Source of the DNA: an uncultured Verrucomicrobia subdivision 3 bacterium | GTDB lineage: Bacteria > Verrucomicrobiota > Verrucomicrobiia > Limisphaerales > UBA11358 | Length of the DNA stretch: 41,040 nucleotides | Reading direction: 5' to 3' | Assembly: GCA_903918885.1 (NCBI GenBank) | Contig: CAIXFY010000061.1 | Location: 1-41,040 of the forward strand | Shown here: piece by piece, positions 26,146 through 34,923 of the stretch | How positions within the stretch are numbered: the first letter of the stretch is position 1 | Layout: every line of letters begins with the position of its first letter | Made by a program: the position numbers and the translations under genes | The notes under the pieces: model-generated | Told to the model about the DNA's origin: nothing | The model's database searches: none | What the model saw: only the letters and a program-made list of their open reading frames with translations

Positions 26146-27243
26146 TCAGATGGTGTCGTCGTCTTCCGGTGGATGCGCGAGCAGTGGGCGGAATTTTTTC
26201 TTGTCGAGCGCCTTGTCGTAGGCGTCCTCCGGCGTCACGCGCTTCATGCGGACATGTTCCATGATGTGATCGTCCAGCTGTTGGTTGCCGAATTTTTTGC
26301 CGACTTGAATCATGCCTTGAATCTGGTGCGTCTTGCCCTCGCGCACGAGGTTGGCGACAGCGGTGTTGAACACCAAAACTTCAAACGCCGCCACGCGGCC
26401 CTTCTTGTCGCAACGCTTGAACAGTGATTGTGCCACGACGCCTTTCAGCGCTTCGGAAAGCGTCTGGCGAATCTTGTTCTGCTGATCCGCCGGAAAAACG
26501 TCTATAATGCGATCCACCGTCTTTGCTGCGCTTTGCGTGTGCAGCGTGCCAAACACCAAGTGACCTGTCGCCGCCGCCGTGATGGCGAGTTCGATCGTTT
26601 CCAAGTCGCGCATTTCACCGACGAGAATGACATCCGGATCTTCACGCAGCGCGCCGCGTAGCGCTGAAGCAAATGATTTTGTGTGGACGCCCACTTCGCG
26701 ATGGTTCACGAGGCAGTTTTTACTTTCGTGAACAAACTCAATCGGGTCTTCAATCGTGATGATGTGGTCTTTACGGTTGCGATTGCAGTAATCTACGATG
26801 GCCGCGAGCGTGGTGGATTTGCCGGAACCAGTCGGGCCAGTGACGACTACGAGGCCGCGGTTCAGCATCGCAAATTTCTTGAACACTCCCGGCAGTGGTG
26901 CCTCGAGTTTTTCAAAATCCTCGAATGACAACACGCGGCTGGGAATCTGCCGGAACACCGCGCTGACGCCATTCTTCTGGTTGAAAAAATTCACGCGAAA
27001 GCGCGAGATGTTTGGAATTTCGTAACCGAAGTCCACATCGCCGGTTTCTTCAAACTGTTTGATTTTGTAATCCGGCGCGATTTCGTAGAGCATCGCCTTG
27101 AGCGTATCGTTTTCGAGCGGCGGATAATCCACGCGTTGGAGCTCGCCGTGAATGCGCATCATCGGCGGGTTGCCGGAAGCCATGTGAAGGTCAGAAGCCT
27201 TCTGCTCAAACATCAGATTGAAAAATGCGTCAATTTTAGCCAT
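26146..27243 (-). CDS. pilT: Type IV pilus retraction ATPase PilT
   Basis: This 365-residue protein matches PilT closely. It has the N-terminal motif KASDLHMASGNPPMMRIHG (15-33), Walker A GPTGSGKST (136-144), ITIEDPIEF (162-170), a Walker B-type ILVGEMRD (206-213) and GHLVFGTLHTQSAAKTVDRIID. PilT hydrolyses ATP to depolymerise type IV pili, driving twitching motility and DNA uptake. The ATG at 27243 has a good ribosome binding site (GAGAGGA). An in-frame start at 27366 would overlap the divergent MidA-like gene and add a spurious hydrophobic stretch. It is the first gene of the operon pilT - pilU-like - pseudo-receiver - tlyA - nadK. No pilin or assembly genes are in the window. Confidence 0.95.
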   Translation of the reverse strand: MAKIDAFFNLMFEQKASDLHMASGNPPMMRIHGELQRVDYPPLENDTLKAMLYEIAPDYKIKQFEETGDVDFGYEIPNISRFRVNFFNQKNGVSAVFRQIPSRVLSFEDFEKLEAPLPGVFKKFAMLNRGLVVVTGPTGSGKSTTLAAIVDYCNRNRKDHIITIEDPIEFVHESKNCLVNHREVGVHTKSFASALRGALREDPDVILVGEMRDLETIELAITAAATGHLVFGTLHTQSAAKTVDRIIDVFPADQQNKIRQTLSEALKGVVAQSLFKRCDKKGRVAAFEVLVFNTAVANLVREGKTHQIQGMIQVGKKFGNQQLDDHIMEHVRMKRVTPEDAYDKALDKKKFRPLLAHPPEDDDTI

Positions 27244-27295
27244 AAGTCCTCTCTCGTAAAACGACACTAGCCAAAGCCATGCTGCACTGCAAGCA

Positions 27296-28393
27296 ATGAA
27301 AATGCCGACTGACGCCATCCACGAAGAAATTCTTAATAGCGGCGCAATTCCTTTTGCGCGCTTCATGGAACTCTCGCTTTACTGTCCCGAAACCGGCTAC
27401 TACGAGACAAATAAAGACAACGTCGGTCGCGGCGGCGACTTCATTACCAGCGTCAGCACCGGTAGTCTCTTTGGCGAACTGCTGGCGTTTCAATTCGCGG
27501 AATGGCTCGAAGCTGAAGTCAGAAGCCAGAGGTCGGAAGTCAGAATTGTCGAAGCGGGAGCGCATGACGGCAAACTCGCGCGCGACATTTTGAACTGGCT
27601 GAAAAATTTCCGTGCGGACCTATTTACTGGAATCGAATATTGGATTATTGAGCCGTCGCCGACGCGCCAGCAATGGCAGCAGGAAACGTTAAAGCCATTT
27701 CAAAATGTCCGCTGGTTCACCGGTTTGGAAGAACTAAAACTCAAAACTCAAAACTCAAAACTTGCCGGAATTTTTTTCAGCAACGAACTACTCGATGCCT
27801 TCCCCGTCCGCCGCTTTGGCTGGGATAAAAAAAATAAAGCGTGGTTCGAGTGGGGTGTTGCGCAGGATGGTAAAACATTCAGTTGGGCAAAAATTTCGCC
27901 GACGGATTTGCCATCTGCCATCTGCCATCTGCCATCTGCACTTTTGGAAGTGTTACCCGACGGTTATGTCGTCGAAGATTCGCCCGCAGCCGAAAACTGG
28001 TGGCGCGCGGCCGCTGGCATTTTGTCGCACGGCAAATTGCTCGCCATTGACTACGGCTACACGGCGGAAGAACAATTTTCACCCACGCGAATCAAAGGAA
28101 CCCTCCGCGCCTACCATCGCCACCGTGTCAGCGATAATTTGCTCGCGAACGCCGGCGAACAGGATTTGACCGCGCACGTCAATTTCTCCGCCATCCAAAA
28201 AACTGGGGAAGCAGTTGGATTAAAAACGGAAAACTTTTGCCCGCAGCCGCAATTTCTCACCCGCATTTTGAGTTCGGCCGTGAAAGAGAAATCTTTTGCC
28301 AGTATGGACGCCAAACAAATCAGGCAATTTCAAACGCTCACGCATCCCGAACACCTTGGCCGCGCCTTCCGTGTGCTCGTTCAGTCACGCTGA
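27296..28393 (+). CDS. MidA-family SAM-dependent methyltransferase with heptamer inserts
   Basis: This 365-residue protein matches the MidA/NDUFAF7 (DUF185) family, class I methyltransferases; the mitochondrial member methylates an arginine of complex I. Hallmarks are IPFARFMELSLYCPETGYY (18-36), GRGGDFITS (45-52), VEAGAHDGKLARDIL (motif I, 85-99) and IFFSNELLDAFPVRRF (159-174). Three short low-complexity segments stand out: EVRSQRSEVR (74-83), LKLKTQNSKL (147-156) and LPSAICHLPS (205-214). Each is encoded by about four copies of a different 7-base repeat. The reading frame stays open, so the gene may still work. It is divergent from pilT (52 bases apart) and its end overlaps the end of rsmE by 13 bases. 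Confidence 0.85.
   Translation: MKMPTDAIHEEILNSGAIPFARFMELSLYCPETGYYETNKDNVGRGGDFITSVSTGSLFGELLAFQFAEWLEAEVRSQRSEVRIVEAGAHDGKLARDILNWLKNFRADLFTGIEYWIIEPSPTRQQWQQETLKPFQNVRWFTGLEELKLKTQNSKLAGIFFSNELLDAFPVRRFGWDKKNKAWFEWGVAQDGKTFSWAKISPTDLPSAICHLPSALLEVLPDGYVVEDSPAAENWWRAAAGILSHGKLLAIDYGYTAEEQFSPTRIKGTLRAYHRHRVSDNLLANAGEQDLTAHVNFSAIQKTGEAVGLKTENFCPQPQFLTRILSSAVKEKSFASMDAKQIRQFQTLTHPEHLGRAFRVLVQSR
27514..27541 (+). repeat. Heptanucleotide tract 1 within MidA-like gene
   Basis: Four degenerate 7-base units read GAAGTCA, GAAGCCA, GAGGTCG and GAAGTCA. They encode the EVRSQRSEVR segment. In a tract of heptamers the protein repeats every seven residues. Confidence 0.7.
27736..27763 (+). repeat. Heptanucleotide tract 2 within MidA-like gene
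   Basis: Three perfect AAAACTC units are followed by one AAAACTT. They encode the LKLKTQNSKL segment just before the FFSNELLDAFP motif. Confidence 0.8.
27909..27936 (+). repeat. Heptanucleotide tract 3 within MidA-like gene
   Basis: Four perfect TGCCATC units and a trailing TGC encode the LPSAICHLPS segment. All copies are identical, which suggests a recent or actively slipping tract. Confidence 0.85.
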
Positions 28394-29130
28394 AGCTCGT
28401 AATTCAAAAACGACAGACAATAAATTGCCGCTGTCTCCACGCGCAGCGTCAATTCGCCGAGCGTGATTGGCTGCGCGCCCGTCGCTTCGATGGCTTGTAA
28501 TTCCGCCAGCGTGAAATCACCTTCCGGCCCAATCCACACGCCTGCACTCTTTGGCTCGTATCCGCGTTGCGTGCGAAATTCCGCCAAGACTTCGCGCGGC
28601 AGACGGCGCTGCGTTTGCAGTGAACCAACCAACGAAAACCCCGGCTTTTCTGCGCGCGCCAGAAAATCTTTCAGCGCCACCGGATTCTCGACGCGCGGCA
28701 GCCACGCCGCGCCGCATTGCTTGATGGCTTCGATGGCGACCTGCTGCCACTTCTCGCGCTTGGCTTCGGCGCCGACAGCGTCGAGTTGCGTGACGACACG
28801 CTCCGTCAGCAGCGGCACGATGCGGTGCGCACCGAGTTCGACCGCTTTCTCAATAATGTCCTCGATGATTTTTCCTTTGGGAATCGCGACGAATAAACTG
28901 ACCGGGCAGGGCGGAGCAGAATGAAATTTCTTTTCTTTCACCGCGAGCGTCAAAAAATCTTTGGCGGCGGTTTCCACCTCGCAGAGAAATTCATTGCCTA
29001 CGCCGTCGAGCACGGTCATGCGTTCACCGCGTTTCAACCGCAGGACATGCAATGCGTGGTGCGCTTCGCGGCCTTCAAGGCGTAGCGAATTCGTGCAGCA
29101 ATTTTCCGGCGGCAAATAAAAGCGATGCAT
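28381..29130 (-). CDS. rsmE: 16S rRNA m3U1498 methyltransferase RsmE
   Basis: This 249-residue enzyme matches RsmE, which makes N3-methyluridine at position 1498 of 16S rRNA. The N-terminal PUA-like domain starts MHRFYLPPENC. The C-terminal SPOUT (trefoil-knot) domain carries KGKIIEDIIEKAVELGAHRIVPLLTERVV, IGPEGDFTLAELQAIE and the closing knot motif LGELTLRVETAAI. It lies 6 bases after dnaJ on the same strand, the usual grpE-dnaJ-rsmE order. Its last codons overlap the end of the convergent MidA-like gene by 13 bases. Confidence 0.95.
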   Translation of the reverse strand: MHRFYLPPENCCTNSLRLEGREAHHALHVLRLKRGERMTVLDGVGNEFLCEVETAAKDFLTLAVKEKKFHSAPPCPVSLFVAIPKGKIIEDIIEKAVELGAHRIVPLLTERVVTQLDAVGAEAKREKWQQVAIEAIKQCGAAWLPRVENPVALKDFLARAEKPGFSLVGSLQTQRRLPREVLAEFRTQRGYEPKSAGVWIGPEGDFTLAELQAIEATGAQPITLGELTLRVETAAIYCLSFLNYELQRD

Positions 29131-29136
29131 GGCGGC

Positions 29137-30276
29137 TCACTTGAAAAACTTTTTTGCCTTTTCAAAAAATCCCTGCGCCAGTGGGGCTTCTCGGCCGTCG
29201 CACATCGCGGCGAATTCTTGGAGCTTGTGCTTCTGCTCCGAGTTCAGGTGCGTCGGCACTTCGACCTGCACGCGGATATGCAAATCCCCTTTGCCGTAGC
29301 CCTGAAGATTTTTTACTCCAAAATTTTTGAGCCGGAGCAGCGTGCCCGGCTGCGTGCCAGCGGGGATTTTGATGGTGGCCTTGCCTTCCAACGTCGGCAC
29401 TTCCATTTCCGCGCCGAGCGTGGCTTGCACAAAACTCACGGGAACTTCGCAAAGTAAATCGTCGCCCTCGCGCGAAAAAATCTCGTGTGGCTTGACCTGC
29501 AGGAAAACATAAAGGTCGCCCGCCGGACCACCGCGCGAACCGGCCTCGCCGTTGCCGGATGAGCGTAGGCGCGAACCGGCTTCGACGCCGGGTGGGATGC
29601 GCAATTTGATTTTGCTCGTGCGTTCGTGTTTGCCGCTGCCGGAACATTTCCGACAAGGTTTTTCGAGGATTCGCCCCGCGCCTTTGCAATGCGGACAGGT
29701 TTGCGCGATGCTGAAAATGCCGCGTGAGGTCAGCACCTGGCCGCGACCACCGCAGGTTCCGCACTGACGCATCTTCGAACCAGCTTCGGCGCCGGAACCA
29801 TCGCAGACATCGCAAGCGTCGGGCTTGGTGACGGAAATTTCCTTTTCGCAGCCGAGCGCGGCTTCTTCAAGCGTGAGTTGCATGTCGTAACGCAAATCAT
29901 CGCCGCGTTGCGGGCCGGTGGGATCCGCGCCGCCGCCGAACATGTTTTCAAAAATACTGCCGCCGCCACCACCACCGAAGACTTCGCGGAAAATATCAAA
30001 CGGGTCGTGGAAACCGCTGCCGCCACCGCCGCCACGGGCGCGGGCGCGGGGATCAAAGGCGTCGTGGCCGTATTGGTCGTAGGCGGCACGCTTCTGCGGG
30101 TCGCTCAAGATTTCATAGGCGTGGCCGAGTTCCTTGAAGTTTTCCTCCGCCTGTTTGTCGCCCGGGTTCTTGTCCGGATGAAATTTCACCGCCTGTTTGC
30201 GGTAGGCTTTTTTGATTTCGTCGTCACCCGCGCCGCGCGGGACGCCGAGGACTTCGTAGTAGTCGCGTTTGGCCAT
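29137..30276 (-). CDS. dnaJ: Chaperone protein DnaJ
   Basis: This 379-residue type I Hsp40 co-chaperone hands substrates to DnaK and stimulates its ATPase. The J domain (1-70) has HPD at 33-35. The Gly/Phe region (80-118) includes glycine runs. The zinc-finger domain has four CxxCxGxG-type repeats (C155/C158, C172/C175, C194/C197, C208/C211), and the C-terminal substrate domains follow. Every part is complete. It lies 26 bases downstream of grpE; dnaK is not in the window. No CIRCE operator or sigma32-like promoter was seen upstream of the pair. Confidence 0.97.
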   Translation of the reverse strand: MAKRDYYEVLGVPRGAGDDEIKKAYRKQAVKFHPDKNPGDKQAEENFKELGHAYEILSDPQKRAAYDQYGHDAFDPRARARGGGGGSGFHDPFDIFREVFGGGGGGSIFENMFGGGADPTGPQRGDDLRYDMQLTLEEAALGCEKEISVTKPDACDVCDGSGAEAGSKMRQCGTCGGRGQVLTSRGIFSIAQTCPHCKGAGRILEKPCRKCSGSGKHERTSKIKLRIPPGVEAGSRLRSSGNGEAGSRGGPAGDLYVFLQVKPHEIFSREGDDLLCEVPVSFVQATLGAEMEVPTLEGKATIKIPAGTQPGTLLRLKNFGVKNLQGYGKGDLHIRVQVEVPTHLNSEQKHKLQEFAAMCDGREAPLAQGFFEKAKKFFK

Positions 30277-30302
30277 GGAAAGTGAAGATTACTAAACTTG
30301 GG

Positions 30303-30857
30303 TTAGGATTTTTCCGCCGGTTTTTTGGCGACGATGACGGTGGCGGGGCGGAGTAAGCGCTCCTTGAGTTTGTAGCCTTTGCGAAGCTGCTGCAACACGT
30401 TGCCTTCCGCGACCTCGGCGGATTCTTGTTCTGAAATCGCCTCGTGAAAATTTGGGTCAAATGGCTGGCCAGCGGAGTTGATTTCTTCCAAGCCGGTCTC
30501 GGCGAGCGCGGACTTGAGTTGCTGCTGGATCATCGCGACGCCGGATTGCAGTGAATCATTTTTTTGCTCCTTCGTATTTTGCGCGGCGGCGAGCGCCATT
30601 TCAAAGTTGTCAAGGACTGGCAGCAATTTTTGGATGAGCGAATAGTTGGCGTATTGCGCGGCCTCGATTTTTTCGCGGGCGGCGCGCTTCTTGAAATTGT
30701 CAAAATCGGCGGTCGTGCGGAGAAGTCGTTCCCAGTTTTCATCGGCCTTGGCCGCGCGCGCTTGGAGTTCGGCGATTTGTTCCGGCGAAAGCGTGGCGTT
30801 GGCCCCCGCGGCTTCGGCGGTTTCAGAGGCGGGTAATTCGTTTTCGGTTTTGCTCAT
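30303..30857 (-). CDS. grpE: Nucleotide exchange factor GrpE
   Basis: This 184-residue protein is the exchange factor that releases ADP from DnaK. The N-terminal part is a charged, Ala/Glu-rich helix (about 30-85). The diagnostic core is NWERLLRTTADFDNFKKRAAREK, the middle ends in LLPVLDNFEMAL, and the C-terminal beta domain has FDPNFHEAI, EGNVLQQLRKGYKLKERLLRPATVIVAK. The ATG at 30857 is preferred to one 21 bases further up because GrpE conservation does not extend beyond it. A weak TTGCCG-16-TTAGTT promoter-like pair lies upstream. Confidence 0.95.
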   Translation of the reverse strand: MSKTENELPASETAEAAGANATLSPEQIAELQARAAKADENWERLLRTTADFDNFKKRAAREKIEAAQYANYSLIQKLLPVLDNFEMALAAAQNTKEQKNDSLQSGVAMIQQQLKSALAETGLEEINSAGQPFDPNFHEAISEQESAEVAEGNVLQQLRKGYKLKERLLRPATVIVAKKPAEKS

Positions 30858-30954
30858 AGGCTTTTTGCGGACATGCATTCAGGCGGACAAACTAACAGAT
30901 GCGCGCCGCCTCGGCAATTGGCGAGACGGATAACCGGCACGGGATAAAATACGA

Positions 30955-33900
30955 TTATTGCGGCGGGACGAGCTGTAGAAATTCCGGTAAAGACCGGAGC
31001 GAATTCAGATGCGGATCTTTGCGGGCTTCGGCCAAGATGTCGCGCGCTGCGGGGTTGGTCTTGAGCCGTTTGGCGCTCAAATCGAGGGCGATTTTGAGGT
31101 TGGCAAGCGCGGGGTCAGTGTGGTTGAGGTAGCCTTGCAGCGCGGCGAGGTCGTAGCGCGGTTCGGGGTCATTGGGCGCGAGCGCGGCAAGTTTTTCAAG
31201 GGCCACTTCTAGTTTTGGCAGGTTGTTGATTTGCGAAAAATAGCCAGCTATTGCTCCGGCATCGGCATACTTGAGGTTTGGGTTGGCGAGCGCCAGATCG
31301 AAGAGTTCCACGGCGCGGTTAGTTTGCTGCATCTGGACGTAGGTGACGCCCAGCGTGATCAGGTTGTGGATATCGCTGGGATTGGTGCGCGCGGTGTTTT
31401 CCATCTGGTCTATCTGGCTGACCGCTTTCATCCGTTGGTCGTTTTGCGTTTTGTAATCCTGCAAGTTTTTGATGAGGCCGTTGATTTGGTCGTTGTAGGG
31501 ATCAAGCTTCTGGCAAGTTTCCGCGAGAAGGATGGCGTCTTCAAATCGGCCGAGTGGCAACAGGAAATTGATGTAACGATAGACGGCTTCCGGACTGTAA
31601 GGGCAGAACGCAAATGCCTGTTTGAAGGCGAAGTCGGTCTCTTTAATCAGCGCGGATTGGCTGGCGGCGGTTTTTTGGCGGAATTCCGGTGGGCAGGACG
31701 GTCCGAGCCGCCACGCATACATGCCAGCCTGCGAACTGCGGAGCTTGGAGAAGGCCTTTTGCCCGTCGTCATCGCGGACGAAGGCGCGGTCGCCGGTGTA
31801 GCCTTTGTAATTGTTATGGATGTAGGTGCGTTCAGCAAAGTCGCAGATTTCCTTCACCGAGGTGTCATAGGTGATGAAGTTGCCGCACAGGCGAGTGGAA
31901 AAATCTGTCCAGAATTTATGGTCGAGATCAAACACATCCTGCGTCAATTCCGGCAGCGGATTGCGGTTGACCTTCATGATGACGCTGAACGGCGTTTCGT
32001 AAGGATACATCCAATCGAGCGGGAAGCTTTCCTCGACGTAAAATTCATTCGTCGGGCAGGCGTCGAAGATGACCTTACAAAGCAGACCATTGATTTTCAT
32101 CACCGCCACCTGACCGGACACCTGCACGCGGCCATTTTCTATGTGGACGTCTTCGCCGGGCTGCAACTGGTTGAGCTGCGCGCGGCGGCCGACATCGGCT
32201 GTGTAGTCCTCGAAACATTTTTGCGATTCTTCCGGCGACGGAATGTGGATTTCGGTCGGCGGATAAACGCCTTCGGCGCGGCGGCGTTTTTCAACATGCG
32301 CGCCCCAAGCAGTGAAGGGCCGGTCGAGGACGTTAAAAAGGGTTTGGTTGACGATGGAGAAAATTCCACTGTCCGCATTGGCTGACCCGACGCCAAGCGT
32401 GAAAATGTATTTCGAAAACTCGCTGAAGAACGGCGGGTCTTGCTGCTGGGACCGGTTGTATTGAGAACGGAGATAATTCAGATACGTCCCGTCTGCCAAG
32501 GCGTTTTGCGTGATGATGTAAACATCGCGGCGGTCAAATTTCTGATCTTGCACCGGTTGGCAGCGGTGCGGAATGAAGCTTTCGCAGAAAATAATATAGG
32601 TCGGGCAGAAGCGGCCGGGGTCGGTTCCACCAAAGAGCACGGTGTTACGCGCCATCTCGGGATAAATGAGCTTGGCGTTTTTGGAATCCTTCAAGAGTTC
32701 GGCGCGCCGGATGTTGTCGTAACTTAATTTACCGGTCTGCGGATCTTTGAACGGCGGCGTGAACATGTCGTGGCCGAACCAGTAGCCGAACCAGTGGTTG
32801 CGTTGCTCACTCTTATACCAGTGCGTAATGCCGGAATAAACCGGCATCAACAGAAATAATCCGAGCAGGATCACCACCGGCCCGCGACTGCGGTAAACAA
32901 ACAGCGCCCCGATGAAGACGATGGCCGTCGCGAGTAGAATCAAATTCGCAAACACCGGGTTTGCATATTGGCCCTTGTCAAAAGCCATTGCGATGTGATG
33001 TGGAAGTTGGGACAAGCTGATGGAGCCCGCCGGTCCGTAGTAAAGTTTACCGGTTGCATCGAGTAGGCAGTAGACCGCCAGCACCAGTGCCACTACGCCG
33101 CCCATCAATCCCCAGCGGCGGAAGTTCGCGTAATGGGTCGCAACATAAGCGGCCAGCAGCGTCAGACCGTAGCCAATCATCAAGGCGAACAACCCGTGCG
33201 AGGCGGTGTAGAAAACCTTGCAAAGATCCGAGGATTGGCGATCCGGAGAGACGTTCAGCAGGATGCCCAACAGCACCGAGACGCAAAAATAAACCGTAGT
33301 GATGCCGATGACCCACGCGCGTTCCCGCTTGTGCATTTTCATAATGAACAGGAACGGGAGAATGCCGACGAACATGTAAACCCAGCTGAATGAATCCGCC
33401 AAACCTTGAATGATATACCAAAGCTGGAAAACGAAGCGTTTTGGGTCAGAAAAAATATCTAGGCCGTGCGCGGTTTCATACTGGCCACGACTCAACGCGT
33501 GGAAAAAGCCTTCCACGGTGCGCGGATAACCCCATTGCATCGGCGGCACGGTCATGCCGGATATGGGCATGTAAAAATAGAATAAAACACCGACCACCCA
33601 AGCTGCGCCCATGATGAGGCAGGACTTCCACTCCGTGAACAGCTTTTCGGTTTTAATGGCCAGCCAACCGCACGCGAGGATGGAGCCGATGCCAACCACA
33701 TGCAGCAATACCGCTTCAACATTCGTCATGTTGGCCAGTGCTGGAATGGTGCTCTTCAAAAGCACGCAGGCGATGTAGATGATGGAATTGCCCAAAAACA
33801 TATCTCGACCCAGACGCGGTAGCGCCAGAGCGACGATGATTTCAATTCCCATCGCGCTCAATAGAAGTGTCTGGTGAATCGTCGCGCAGATGCCGTAAAG

Positions 33901-34536
33901 CAACATTGCGATGTAGAGATACCGGCGCTGTTGCGGCGCGTAGCTCCAGCGGAACAGGAACAGCATGACCGCAATCAGCCACGGCACGCCGAACAGCGAA
34001 ATGCGGTTGATCGCCACCGATTCTTTCCACATGAAACCGTCAAAGCCCAGCAGGGTTCCTGCGACAAAGCCGGCAATGATGCAAATCAGATTTTCCCATT
34101 GGCTGGTGATGTTTTTGATTTCCTCAATCCCCTCGATTAACATGCTGCTCCCGCGCGAAACCATGATGCCCACCATGCCGCAGCCGAGTGCCGCCGCAAA
34201 TGATTCGCCCACCTCCACCCGCCAGGCCACATTTCCAAACGGCAAGATGAACGTCCAGAACCAGCTGTAAAGCGACCAGAACGGGTAACCCGGCGGATGC
34301 GGAATGCCCGCATAAAATGAGCCGGTGCAAAGTTCGCCAGAATCTTCCAACGTCAATTCTGGAGCGAGCGTCCACAGATAAACCGCCCAGACCGTCCCGA
34401 AGGTGAGCACCAAGGTCAGCCAGTCAATCCGGCGAAACATCGGCGGCACTTTCACCGGCGCGGTGGGTTCGGCGGTTTTGCTGTCCTTTATTTTTGCTGC
34501 CGGGTCTTTGGCGTTGGTAGGTTTGTTTTTTTCCAT
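30955..34536 (-). CDS. GT117 (DUF2723) membrane glycosyltransferase with C-terminal TPRs
   Basis: This is a very large inner-membrane protein of 1193 residues. After a charged 35-residue N-terminus, the DUF2723/GT117 domain carries LEDSGEL (63-69) and GIPHPPGYPFW (77-87). About 14 membrane segments follow up to residue 600, then a soluble domain, then TPR-like helices in the last 200 residues. GT117 enzymes are GT-C fold transferases related to protein O-mannosyltransferases and use lipid-linked sugars. Donor and acceptor here are inferred. It starts 9 bases after a small membrane protein gene that overlaps a sigma factor gene, so the three form an operon. A DPM1-like GT2 is divergent from it. 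Confidence 0.85.
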   Translation of the reverse strand: MEKNKPTNAKDPAAKIKDSKTAEPTAPVKVPPMFRRIDWLTLVLTFGTVWAVYLWTLAPELTLEDSGELCTGSFYAGIPHPPGYPFWSLYSWFWTFILPFGNVAWRVEVGESFAAALGCGMVGIMVSRGSSMLIEGIEEIKNITSQWENLICIIAGFVAGTLLGFDGFMWKESVAINRISLFGVPWLIAVMLFLFRWSYAPQQRRYLYIAMLLYGICATIHQTLLLSAMGIEIIVALALPRLGRDMFLGNSIIYIACVLLKSTIPALANMTNVEAVLLHVVGIGSILACGWLAIKTEKLFTEWKSCLIMGAAWVVGVLFYFYMPISGMTVPPMQWGYPRTVEGFFHALSRGQYETAHGLDIFSDPKRFVFQLWYIIQGLADSFSWVYMFVGILPFLFIMKMHKRERAWVIGITTVYFCVSVLLGILLNVSPDRQSSDLCKVFYTASHGLFALMIGYGLTLLAAYVATHYANFRRWGLMGGVVALVLAVYCLLDATGKLYYGPAGSISLSQLPHHIAMAFDKGQYANPVFANLILLATAIVFIGALFVYRSRGPVVILLGLFLLMPVYSGITHWYKSEQRNHWFGYWFGHDMFTPPFKDPQTGKLSYDNIRRAELLKDSKNAKLIYPEMARNTVLFGGTDPGRFCPTYIIFCESFIPHRCQPVQDQKFDRRDVYIITQNALADGTYLNYLRSQYNRSQQQDPPFFSEFSKYIFTLGVGSANADSGIFSIVNQTLFNVLDRPFTAWGAHVEKRRRAEGVYPPTEIHIPSPEESQKCFEDYTADVGRRAQLNQLQPGEDVHIENGRVQVSGQVAVMKINGLLCKVIFDACPTNEFYVEESFPLDWMYPYETPFSVIMKVNRNPLPELTQDVFDLDHKFWTDFSTRLCGNFITYDTSVKEICDFAERTYIHNNYKGYTGDRAFVRDDDGQKAFSKLRSSQAGMYAWRLGPSCPPEFRQKTAASQSALIKETDFAFKQAFAFCPYSPEAVYRYINFLLPLGRFEDAILLAETCQKLDPYNDQINGLIKNLQDYKTQNDQRMKAVSQIDQMENTARTNPSDIHNLITLGVTYVQMQQTNRAVELFDLALANPNLKYADAGAIAGYFSQINNLPKLEVALEKLAALAPNDPEPRYDLAALQGYLNHTDPALANLKIALDLSAKRLKTNPAARDILAEARKDPHLNSLRSLPEFLQLVPPQ

Positions 34537-34545
34537 TGAAATTTA

Positions 34546-34923
34546 TTAGTTGCTGAAATTTGTTGTCGGCGTAAAGGCGATAATAGACCTGAAACCGTTG
34601 CGGTTTGTCGAATCAAAAGTGACGGTGGCTAGATGGTTTTGCGCGGTCTGCGTGTTCTCCGAATCATACGCGGTGTAGCTTTGGTTGCTCAAAGCCAAAG
34701 CCATCATTGGCTTTCCCTCAAGACCGGCATTGCCGTGATTAAACCCCATTAGCGTGAGCAAAGCACAGGCCGCCGCTGGCGCGAGCGCACCCCAGAACCA
34801 CGCCGCCGCCCGTGCTGTGGTTGGATTCGTCGGTGCGGTGAAGATTTTTTCCTTAAGCCCGGATACCGGACGGCGCGGACGCCAAGAAAGTAATTGTGTT
34901 TCCGTCATGTTCAGTTCTTTCAT
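34546..34923 (-). CDS. Small single-pass membrane protein, possible anti-sigma partner
   Basis: This 125-residue protein has a basic cytoplasmic N-terminus of about 40 residues (WRPRRPVSGLKEKIF), one membrane helix (about 42-60, FWGALAPAAACALLTLMGF) and a polar outer domain of about 65 residues. It follows an ECF sigma factor and overlaps it by 71 bases. Its ATG has a strong ribosome binding site (GGAAGGAG) that lies inside the sigma gene. Topology and position fit an anti-sigma factor, but no zinc-binding HxxxCxxC motif is seen and I do not recognise the family. Confidence 0.65.
   Translation of the reverse strand: MKELNMTETQLLSWRPRRPVSGLKEKIFTAPTNPTTARAAAWFWGALAPAAACALLTLMGFNHGNAGLEGKPMMALALSNQSYTAYDSENTQTAQNHLATVTFDSTNRNGFRSIIAFTPTTNFSN

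Noticed and set aside
27736-27936. Short repeats considered as a CRISPR array
   Set aside because: Units are 7 bases with no spacers and lie within a coding frame.
31231-32385. 384-codon frame antisense to the GT117 gene
   Set aside because: No motif or ribosome binding site; explained by codon bias of the GT117 gene.
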